64,000 nt of DNA from Pomacea canaliculata (Eukaryota; Mollusca; Gastropoda; Architaenioglossa; Ampullariidae). The stretch lies in NCBI RefSeq assembly GCF_003073045.1, contig NC_037591.1, positions 25,081,319-25,145,318 on the forward strand, in the 5' to 3' direction. Numbering within the stretch: position 1 is the first letter of the stretch; every line of letters starts with the position of its first letter. Below are positions 43,801-52,279 of this stretch, in pieces. The translations under genes were made by a program, and so were the position numbers. The notes beneath the pieces were generated by a model. That model saw nothing but the letters and a program-made list of their open reading frames with translations, was not told the DNA's origin and made no database searches.

Positions 43801-46592
43801 CAGATACCCTTCAACACACTGCGATGACCCTGACAGGTCAGGTTTGCCCTTCAGCAAGGGGCAGCTTTACATAGCATAGAACAGGGGTGGGACCGTGGGC
43901 AATTAATTTTCCTAAGGGGCCGCATGAGAAATCGGGATGGTTTTAGAGGGCCGGACTAATATAGTTAACTCAGTTTTACCCAATACTGTATATATATATA
44001 GTGGCGGGCGGGCCAGCAGGCGGGCCGGTCAGAGACAGGAGGCGGGCCGGATCCGGCCCGCGGGCCGCCCCTTGCCCAGGTCTGCAGTAGACAGTAAAGA
44101 TTCCATCAAACCACTCCAAACGAATTTATTTGTTACGCTTCTTCTTGAAATCAATAATTTTAATGCCGTTTAACAGTTTTAATATCAAGCTTTAGTACGT
44201 ATTCACAGTTTGAGAGATCGTAACAGTGACTTTCACTTGCAGCAGGTTATAAAACACACATAACATGATTAAGTCAAAAACTTCTAGTGTGTTTGTCAGC
44301 TTGGTCTCTCTCGTGCCTGCAGGGGGTCACCCGAGTCTCCTAGCAACCTTGGTAGCAGGAAACTACCTCATGGCGCCAACAACAACTCAAGAATTGTCAT
44401 TTCTGCCTACTGTTGGTCTCCGGGTGTCCCGGGTGCAGCAAGACCAGTTTGGTGTCTACACGGTGCACGTCAACATCAACAAAGGTGGCGCCAGCGACAC
44501 GGAAACGCGCAGCGTCACCATCAGTCGTCCAGGTAAGCGATAATTGACACAGCGCACAGGTAAGCAAGTGAATAGACAGGTAAGTGGAGGTCGAGTGAGT
44601 GAGGGAAAAGGTAGGTGAAAGAGAATGTGAATGAAGCTGGTGTGGTAACATTGATAAGGAAATTTGAAAACGAAAATTTGAAACGAAATAAAAGGGAAAA
44701 AAACCCTAAACGTGCGAAACGAAAGAGAGTAAAGATGGAAGAAAGGAAGGAAAGAGAAAGAAAGAAAAGAGCAGAGCGATGAATATAGTAGATTGCTGAG
44801 TAATTAAAGTAAAAATACTGAATATATATGTTACGGTGTTTATCGTGTGTAACACGACAGCTAAGGACACCTGTTGACTTGCAGAACTTCCATCTGCGAT
44901 TGGCGGACACCTGACAGCGCACGTGCAGCCCAGGGCTGTCTATCGGGAGGACACGAAGCAGTGGCACGTGCAACTGGAGTGTGGGACACTGCTTAACATC
45001 GGGACCCACCCTTCACTGTTCTGTGGACGGTTTGTTTGTCCTATCCATTGTTCTTCGCCCAGGAAACTAATATATTTGACTTGTAGCTATTATGTACTTA
45101 TATATAGCTGACTTGGACTCCTACAATTGCCATGATATAGCCTTAGTTGCTGGCATGGCATAAAACACCAATAAACAAACAAATTGGCACACAAGGACAC
45201 ATCATTTTGTTATTGTTGAAAGAATATATTATTATGTTCATGTCCTGAGTGAGAGTGGTGTAGTTGATATGCTGATCGTCTGTGGCAAGGAAAAAATCTT
45301 CCGAAGGAAGAGGGGGAACTTGAGCTCTTTACTAAATATTGTAAAGCGTGAAAGATAGAGCAATAGACATATTTTCCTTCTATACTTTATTTATCTTTAA
45401 TCTCTATGTAAATAGTTCCTCTACATTGTTGTTTTTAATACATTCTTGTTTATTGTACTATTTGCTCTAAACGACCACAAACGGGTTATAAATAAATTTA
45501 TTGCCTCTAGGTGTCAGAATGCTAGCTGGACATGAGGATCTACACTGTACATATTGGGAACTGTTGTATCCTGAGATGCCACGCTTTCACGAATTGCTTC
45601 TGTGCAGACTACTCGCGAGGAGACAGTCAGCAGCTCCTCGTACAGCAACGGTACCTTCTACCTGACCCTGCCCAACCCCGTGGAGGGCGGCGACTACACC
45701 TGCTCGCTGAACAGCACTCACCACACCACTGCATGTCTGAACCTCAATCCTGCGCTGGTCAACGGGGCGGCAGTGAAGGTGGACTCGGCGCAGGCGCAGT
45801 TCGCGGTGCTGGAGGGCCGCCTGGAGGCGCTGCAGGAGGAGAACAGGGAACTGCGGCAGACGGACAGAACATTGCAGCAGCAGGTCAACACGCTGCAGGA
45901 GCAGAATGCAAACCTTACATCCCAGCTTCAGGGTCAGCAGCTGAATCCTGGCACAGGAGGTGAGAACGACGTTCACTAGACAGTCCCGGCGGCCCCAGAA
46001 ACACGTCAGTACTTTAGGGCTACTTGGTTTACTAGCTCTTTATTGCATCTTTGTCGGATGATATAAACGGATATGTTGCAGCGGGCCACACTACCTCCGG
46101 CAGCGCCGTGGTGCGTCTGGCAGATGGCAGATGGCCCTGGGAGGGTCGCTTGGAGGTCAGCGTCAACGGGACATGGGGAACGGTCTGCGACGATGATTTC
46201 AACTCTTAACGCAGCTCGTGTAGTCTGCAGAATGATGAACATCAATCGGTGAGTAAATATATGTCCTATCTATTGTTCATCTGATTATAAAATGTTTCAA
46301 ACATTTTTATCTTTCGGATGCTTTTCTGGGCACTTCCGCTTGTATTTCTCAAAGCGTTTTATTGTATTAACGTGTTTTGATCCTTGTTTTAGATATGTGT
46401 GTGGAATGTTTCAGCACAACACCTGTGTTACTCCACATCGGCACCAACTACCCTGCCGGCGAAGGTCCTATTCAATTAGACAACGTCGTTTGTAACGGAA
46501 ACGAAGCCAGCATCTTCGCCTGCGCCCACAACCCTGTTGGGACGAGTGACTGCAGTCACAACGAAGACGTTGGACTCAGCTGCTGGCCCTAG
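28879..46592 (+). CDS. Secreted Ig-Ig-coiled coil-SRCR protein, FREP-like layout (seven exons, about 425 aa; frame disrupted)
   Basis: Exons: 28879-28933 (signal peptide [18 protein letters not shown]), 30245-30394, 44323-44532, 44885-45029, 45608-45959, 46082-46248, 46393-46592. Ig domain 1 spans about residues 22-138 ([11 protein letters not shown] ... [10 protein letters not shown]), Ig domain 2 about 139-235 (LEC ... VLWT ... GGDYTC), a leucine/glutamine heptad coiled coil about 247-297, and an SRCR domain about 312-425 ([10 protein letters not shown] ... ARVVCRMM ... [16 protein letters not shown] ... LSCW). Gastropod FREPs share the Ig-coiled coil arrangement but end in fibrinogen, so a haemolymph lectin or pattern-recognition role is inferred, not shown. 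Three indels are needed: one missing base near 45010, one extra near 46205 and one extra near 46420. The acceptor at 30244 is a tandem NAGNAG. It could be a real gene with assembly errors or a recent pseudogene. Confidence 0.85.
30694..30893 (+). mobile_element. Left hAT-type MITE copy (200 bp)
   Basis: It begins CAGGGGTGGGCAA and ends TTGCCCAGGTCTG (reverse complement CAGACCTGGGCAA), with an internal GC-rich part built on GGCGGGCCGG. These ends are typical of hAT miniature elements found across animals. Confidence 0.85.
32630..35040. repeat. Array of diverged hairpin-bearing repeats
   Basis: A module reading roughly ATGCCATGTGGCTGCCGCT, CCCGCCATTTT, TGGTGCGGGAAGCGGTCGAC, then CTACTAGCATGGCGAAGT and AGGCATC recurs at about 32640-32740 (inverted), 33070-33160, 33250-33310, 33850-33960, 34080-34130, 34265-34350, 34545-34575, 34690-34780 and 35010. 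Within each, the CCGCTCCCGCCA arm and the TGGTGCGGGAAGCGG arm are near complements, so single strands could fold. Spacers are AT-rich and contain CAACCACATAAA and CTTATTGGTT-like blocks that also recur. Confidence 0.7.
33601..33685. repeat. A-rich low-complexity tract
   Basis: Poly-A and (CAA)n runs, within the diverged repeat array. Confidence 0.9.
35130..35780. repeat. Diverged duplicate of a roughly 190-bp GC-richer segment
   Basis: GTAGCCGCCGTTGCTTTGTT (from 35152) and GTAGCCGCTGCTGCTTTACT (from 35578) open two related segments that also share TGTTGTTG-AGGTC, ATAGTCG and GGCCACGTTGATGG/GGCGACGTTGGTGG. No coding capacity is recognised. Confidence 0.5.
35784..36235. repeat. Purine-rich tract on the plus strand (about 450 bp)
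   Basis: Almost only A and G on the plus strand (GAAGAGAACAG-like sequence). The long minus-strand reading frame here is a by-product of the pyrimidine-rich complement (Ser/Pro/Leu/Phe-only translation), not a gene. Confidence 0.8.
36256..37990. repeat. Tandem duplication of a roughly 940-bp unit with nested subrepeats
   Basis: TGTCGTGAACTC-AGGAGAATGA at 36256 and TGTCGTGAACTTCGAGGAATGA at 37199 open two copies sharing long stretches such as GGTTGCGATTGCCGTTG, GCTGATCACACTCTCGACA and ATACAATTTCAAAT. Each copy also holds about 160-190-bp subunits (GACTCTGGCACTGCCGTGTG ... GGACCAAC ... CAGCCTC) at about 36670, 36868, 37625 and 37790. No ORF is preserved between copies. Confidence 0.8.
38281..39430. 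repeat. Purine-rich tract on the plus strand (about 1.15 kb)
   Basis: The plus strand is dominated by A and G over most of this span, with a short pyrimidine-rich interruption near 38605-38700 and another near 38780-38830. The complement gives long spurious Ser/Pro/Phe/Leu reading frames up to about 240 codons. Confidence 0.8.
39600..42060. repeat. Diverged tandem array with TG/CA runs (about six units of 300-480 bp)
   Basis: Each unit carries a TG-rich run, GTGCATGCTAGGAGTGGAGG-like sequence, AATTNTCATTNAAGGAAATT, then CAATCTAAATCCTAAATCTT and AATTGCAAAGGCC, and usually a CA-rich run. Copies start near 39640, 40290, 40750, 41225, 41640 and 41860. Confidence 0.75.
43113..43390. mobile_element. 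278-bp hAT-type MITE with perfect 8-bp target duplication
   Basis: Ends CAGGCTCGTTCTTAGCCCC and GCCCCTAAGCACGACCCTG form an inverted repeat. The 8-mer CCTACCAC occurs directly before (43105-43112) and directly after (43391-43398). Internal GGGGCCC blocks lie near both ends. It is nested inside the composite block. Confidence 0.9.
43882..44084 (+). mobile_element. Right hAT-type MITE copy (203 bp)
   Basis: Same orientation and nearly the same sequence as the copy at 30694-30893, with an extra ACCGTGGG-like insertion after the first ten bases and small indels in the TATATA stretch. It ends TTGCCCAGGTCTG and is followed directly by CAGTAGAC. Confidence 0.85.
45107..45187 (+). repeat. SINE 3' tail
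   Basis: GATATAGCCTTAGTTGCTGG followed by CATGGCATAAAACACCAATA and AACAAACAAA matches the 3' end typical of mollusc tRNA-derived SINEs; the 5' (promoter) part is missing. Confidence 0.5.
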
Positions 46593-46890
46593 TTTTGTGT
46601 GGCAGCCTGCTCCACACGGCGTAGATGATCACCTACACAGTTCATGAGCATAATGGTTCACAGAGCCTCGTCTGGGAAATACTAAAACCATTATTGCTTT
46701 CTAAATAATGTATAAGTTTACGAAAATCAATATTTATTTAGATACTTGAATATTGATTTATGATGTCATCTTTGAAATGAAATGGAGTTTAGTAGCTTAA
46801 TATTGGTTAGGTCTTCAGCTTAGGTGTGGATTGAGCGTCTCATGCAGTATTGTTACAAGGAAGTTGTCTTCATCTCGGAGTTGTTTCTTC

Positions 46891-46896
46891 AATAAA
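46891..46896 (+). terminator. Poly(A) signal of the Ig-SRCR gene
   Basis: AATAAA lies 299 bp after the stop codon at 46590-46592 in an AT-rich context. Confidence 0.6.
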
Positions 46897-46899
46897 GAT

Positions 46900-48317
46900 A
46901 AATACAAGAGTAATCCTTTGATTGACCAAAGGTGAGAAAGTTTCGGTTTGTCAAAGATTGATCTTGATTGATGTCACCTGGCTAACTCTCCTGACCCTAC
47001 TTGCTTATATTCTGTTATATATTATTTATATATTACATTATTGAAATGAGTACTTAATTTTGTTTAGTAATTTTATTTTATTGTTTACATTCTTCACTTA
47101 ACACACACACACACTAAATATTAAATAAACCTACCTCTAAAATTTCAGCTCTATTCAAAACCATGCATGCATCACAGATGTAGACGCAGCCCCTAAAATG
47201 TAATACACATGCACTATTACCTACCTTATCACACACACACAAGACTCAAACCATCATAATAAAGTAACTCCCATATGGATTAGAAGCCAAAATATCAAAA
47301 AGGCACTGAACAGCAAAACAAAACTTACTAGCTAGCACCAAGCGGCTAACGACTGAATATGAAACAAAACTAGTGTGGGACGGACAAACAAACAGACAGA
47401 GCGCGAAGGACAGACGGGTTGGAGACAGTAGTTAGATATTTTATGACTGTAGGTCGTTCCAGCAACAGCAACTGTTGACCATTGTGGAACTCCCTGTCTT
47501 CTTCTTCTACTACTACTACTACTACTACAACAACAACACTAATAATAATAAAAAAATTTTAAAACTGCATTCCTTGAATCTACAACTGTTTACAACACAC
47601 ACCCACACACCCACACACTCACGCACACACTTTTCAGTGTTTTAAATTTAACCCTTCTAGGTCGCTGCAGGGTGGAGAATATTTTTCCCATTTATCTCAG
47701 AAACAGTCATGACATATGCAAGATAAGAAATATGTGTGTGATAGCGCGCGTGTGTTATAGAATGTGTTGACTTCTAACCCATGCACCTTGTACAGGTGAG
47801 CGTCAGGGTCCAAGTGGCTGAGCTCTTGGTGACTTGAATCTGCGTAGTTAACATTGTTGATACATACAACTTTGTTGTTTTATGAGACAACGTCATGTAC
47901 GTATTTTTGTTCTGAGAAAATTGTATTGTATCAACAATGGTAACCACGTTAGAGCGATGCCGCTGCTTGTACACTCAGAAGAAAATTTAAGATACTGATA
48001 ATCTAAAATGATAATTGTTTTCAATTTTACTTTCGCTGCGTTTACAAAATAATGTACTGATTCCAAGTAAGATTACCAATATTATTGCCTTCGAAATAAC
48101 TTGAAAATGTATGGCGTCTTTAAACAATATTAAATTTTTTTATTGAGTTTATATATATATATAAGATATTCTTTTATTGCATTTTATTTAAGAATAATTT
48201 ATTAAAACAAAGAATGACTATGCATTAGCAGTTATTTCTAGCATACAGCCCATCACTATCTAAAGACTATTGACATCGAAAAATTGCAGATAGTCGAGCT
48301 CACCTTCAACTGAAAAC
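46900..48317. other. Intergenic region before the first ependymin-related gene
   Basis: No gene is seen. It holds CA-rich runs (47102-47113, 47230-47240, 47595-47630) and a TAC/CAA trinucleotide run (about 47500-47545). The end of the region must contain the promoter of the next gene, but no clear TATA box stands at a suitable distance. Confidence 0.5.
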
Positions 48318-50718
48318 ATGGCTCTGGGATGGAATACCCTCTGTGTCATCTCGGTAGTTATAAGTCTTGTGATTGCCGCAGTCGACGAAGCGAATGTTCC
48401 AGAAGCTGGTGCTAAAAAGCGTCAGTCCGCCTGGTGCATCCACGAGTCGCTGACCACAGGGAGGGCCATAACTCTCGGGTCTGTTGACGCGGATGGCAAG
48501 AGTTTTGTTAGCAAAGTGAGAATTTCGTTTGTATCCTACAGGGGACTACTTACAATTTTAGGAGAATGCCAGAACATGTTATGGATATCATGACATACAA
48601 GCTGAAATCATGTTAAAATGAGCGAAGTAGAGATTGAGAAGTCAGATATATCTTAAAACACCTACTATGATTCAATCCGAACAAGAACCATAATCCTCTA
48701 ATCTTAGCTCCCAATTTCCAGTTTCTGTTATGTTGTCGTGAACCCTTACAAAGTAAAGATGTACACATACAGATAAAGTATATATATATATATCACTCAC
48801 AAATGGAAGGGAAGAGGGCAAGAATGCTGTATGTTACAAGGAAAGAAGAATAATATGTAAGTTAGATGCTCACTTACATAATTATTCAGTGCGGTAATAA
48901 GACTTTCCAGAAGGTCATGGCATCGTCTGATGTGACTTCGTGTTTTTCTGTCTCAAGACTATCGGTCGCATTGTGTACTCGGCGAGCTTGAGGAAAATAC
49001 TCACCAGCACTGAAGAGATACCTCCGACCGGCAGGGAGATAATCGATAAATACTTTGACTTCCCTGGCGTGAGTTCAGTTTTCTTTACAGAATATTTCTT
49101 CCCATGTTCACCCGTCGGTTTGGACAAGCATTGTATATATAAAGGTTGCATTTACTAAAATAGAAGCAACGGCCATTGACACAGACATCCACATAGTTCT
49201 GAGTTCTTCATAGCTGACATTTCCAGGCTCCTGTTCCCGTGTTCGCTGCCATGTGCACTGAATGTCATCGTCTCACTGTGGCAGCAAGCGCAGTACACTG
49301 TCATCAACAACTCATCGTGCAGAAAGACGCTCCTCCCTCACCCCTTCAGACCTCTCTGCGTTCCAGGTACTTTCTGTGGACAAGTATATGTTTGTATATG
49401 CTGTGTACATGTTTGCACATGCTGTGGACTGCTATGTCTATTGGCCATGCGTTTCTGTACGTGATTGGGATTTGGAAATTCATTGTATTATGTGTGTGTG
49501 TTCATGGGTTCCTACGTGTGTGTGTCTATGTCTTTTTCGCAAAATGCATACTTGTACATGTAAGTGTGCATCTAGTTCTCTCTCTGTCTTCAGACAACTC
49601 TACAATGACGCTCATCAAGTCCTACTTCGGAGTGAACGATCAGGTGCAGTTCATCCAGGAATTCATGGGGGCTATTGACGACATCCACTACAGGGTGTCC
49701 TTCACGCGTATATCTTTCGTACCTGTCTTTCTAGACATCTGGGGAGCTAGAAATTATCGTAAGAATCTGTTATTCTTTAGTCACTGCTACCTGTAGGCAG
49801 ATGAAATAAGGAAGATTAAACAAACGAAAGTGCGTGAATTGCGCGTCATACTAAATTTAAATAAAGACAGCAACTGAGACAGAAATTAGACTAGAATGCA
49901 CACTTTCTGAAAATAAATGATTCAAACTTAAACACGTTTTTACTACAAAGTAATGCAAAAGGATATGTCTTCTTTAAGATGATTTGCATAAGAAGCTTCA
50001 AATGTACACGATGTCATCTTCATTTCCTTTTTCAAGGGAAGGTTTTTGAGACGCAAACATTTTACAACTCCTCCCTTCACGACATTCCCAGCGAGGTCTT
50101 TACTCCTCCCGCTATCTGCCACCAGGTTCCCATGACAACCGAGGTAATCTCCATTTGTTCATTTATATGTTAATCTTTTTGTCCTCCATCCATGACCAGT
50201 AAAGAAGCTAGAAGTAGAAAAACCACACAGCTGTTATTCTCTAAACCATTTCTTTTGCTCAGTTGCAATTTGATTAGTAAGAATACTGAATCACCGAGCA
50301 GTGTATTATAAAAGAATATACATGCTGACAAATTTACCAATTAGGAGGTCAGTGGATTGATCTAATAAAGTGCAAACAATGAATTGCATAAACAGGTTTC
50401 ACACTAAGCCAGGGCTCTAAACCACTCCCGAACACTTTTATGTTGCTCAAATGGAAACGCCCTTTTACGTGCTGAGTTTTAGTTTGTTGAAAGATGCCTC
50501 CATGAGGACTCACAGTAGTCCAAATTTTCATATGAGTATGCAAAAGTGATTCGTGACCTCTTTTGATGTGCCTGGCTGACCCCACATTTCTTTTTCACAC
50601 ATTTCCCTTACTTCAGGGGTGTTGTAATGATTTGTTGCAACTTATTTTCTTATCTCCTACATTACAGGTGATGACAGAAAACTTCTTAGAGGATGAACTG
50701 AAGTGGCCTTTTATTTGA
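48318..50718 (+). CDS. Ependymin-related secreted protein, copy 1 (six exons, 237 aa)
   Basis: Exons: 48318-48515, 48958-49068, 49285-49366, 49594-49758, 50037-50143, 50668-50718; all are GT-AG and phase-consistent. The signal peptide is MALGWNTLCVISVVISLVIA, followed by a basic KKRQ site near residue 37 that could be proteolytically processed. Family hallmarks are a cysteine in WCIHES, NNSSCRKTLLPHPFRPLCVP (the 'C-K-x-L...F-x-P-x-x-V-P' core of ependymins), NSTMTLIKSYFGVNDQV, and near the C-terminus PSEVFTPPAICHQVP, close to the 'VFTPPSTC' segment of vertebrate EPDR1. Ependymin-related proteins are secreted glycoproteins that bind lipids and calcium; several N-glycosylation sites are visible. 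The acceptor at 49284 was chosen because it keeps the family-like frame. The 82- and 165-bp exons recur in the neighbouring paralogue. Confidence 0.85.
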
Positions 50719-51078
50719 ATGAAACGAAAATTGTTGGTGTAAAGTGGTGTTGCTCCTGTATGATGAAATTTTGTATATTATAGAACACTGACAAAATGCA
50801 GTTTGCGGAATGTAGTAGAAAGAGGCCAAAGACAAGGATAATTGTAGAGGTCCACTCTTAATAGCTAGTGAGGTGAATGAGGTATTTTTTTCTTATGGCT
50901 GAGCGAAGCTCTGTGCAAGATATTACTTACTCTAATCTCGATGATTATTACCCTCTTTTGCTCGAGAAATGTACTCCTGTGACCATCACCATGCACCGGA
51001 AGAGTTCGATATCGTGATGCCACGATATGTATAATTATTATTTGTTTGAAACTATCCTGTTGGCTGCAGCCTTCAAAT

Positions 51079-51084
51079 AATAAA
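51079..51084 (+). terminator. Poly(A) signal of ependymin-related copy 1
   Basis: AATAAA about 360 bp downstream of the stop codon at 50718. Confidence 0.5.
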
Positions 51085-51089
51085 CCTAT

Positions 51090-52279
51090 GTATGAACAAT
51101 ACTTTCGTGTGTGTTGTTGATCTCTTTCTGAGCATGCTGATTTTTGCAAAGGTTGCGTGAATGAAGAACTTCAATATTAAATTATAATTGATTCCTTTTC
51201 CACAGAATCAATAATTTTATAATGACAGCGCGTCAGCTTAATTATTCAAACCTGTTTGTTTTATTTGCTTATTATGATTTGTAAATGCGCAGATTTCATC
51301 ATACTTTACGGAACAAACAAACGAACAAACAAACAGTCACACACTTCAAGGCTGTTCTGCATAGGAACAAACAAGCTACTACGTGTGTTTTTTTATTTTG
51401 CTTTGCATTCTGTAATGTTTTAATGGGAATAAATTCACACTGGCCGATACTTGATGCATGTCTACACAGGAACAGTGTTTCAGAACACACTATCGAAAAC
51501 TGGCCATCTGTTCGTTTCCACATCACGGCTAGGTCGCTTGAGTTTTGATATCTCTTTTTCCCAGACTACACAAAGAGCCCATATATAACCCAAACAGGCT
51601 AGTATAGATACATAGACACTGTCTATAAAGAACAGAAGTACGAATGTTTATTTGTGGGAACAACGCAAATTGTTCGTTCAGCTGGCCGTCTATAACTTCT
51701 TTATGATAAATTCCTCCTTATCTCACTCACTTACCAAATAAATAAATAACGAACACTGTATAACATTGACATGACAGCTTTGAGTTTGCCTTCAGTACAA
51801 GTGGCTCTGGAGTACCTGTTGTCGGAAAGTTGAATGGACTGTTATCTTTGCGGTGAAAGACATCTTTGCGTGCACTCTGTATCTCGTTTCATGCAACAGA
51901 GGCCTAGCGCTCGGAAATTTGGTAGACGCCCAGCTGAATGATAATCATAAGCAGTTCGCTAAAATGAACTTAAATAAGCAGTTGAACAGCTTTAGGTCAT
52001 GCAGCAAAGGGGCATAGGTCGTGTCTAGACGCTAACTGAATGGCAGCCAAAAGCAGTCAGCTTAAATAAAAAATATATATATAAAGAGTTAAGCTGTTTG
52101 CCTAAATACTTCGGGCTTACCTTGCAGCTAGCGCCTAGCGTCTCGCCATGCATCTGGGCTCAGTGGACGATATGCTCTTTATAAGACATGTTCCTGTCGA
52201 CATAGTAAGCCCTTGATCTCCAGTGACTAGCAACTCCATCTCTTTCACCTGTTGACAGGCAGCAAGGTGGTGTGACGTC
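51090..52279. other. Spacer between the two ependymin-related genes
   Basis: No gene is recognised. A (CAAA)-like run lies near 51310-51335. A CRE palindrome TGACGTCA (52273-52280) overlaps the A of the next gene's start codon; whether it acts as a regulatory site is unknown. Confidence 0.5.

Larger units (their letters stand above)
30694..44084 (+). mobile_element. 13.4-kb putative composite hAT-bounded block in intron 2 of the Ig-SRCR gene
   Basis: Two directly repeated hAT-type elements (30694-30893 and 43882-44084) bound the block. The 8-mer CAGTAGAC occurs immediately outside the left copy (30686-30693) and immediately outside the right copy (44085-44092), while the inner flanks (ACCTAAAA and GCATAGAA) match neither it nor each other well. 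The duplication therefore belongs to the outer termini of the pair. Removing the block plus one repeat leaves an intron of about 530 bp. No transposase is visible inside; the cargo is mostly arrays of diverged repeats. Confidence 0.65.

Noticed and set aside
49227..49366. Alternative frame through ependymin copy 1 exon 3 (APVPVFAAMCTECH...)
   Set aside because: The other frame gives the conserved ependymin core and matches the paralogue's exon of identical length and phase.
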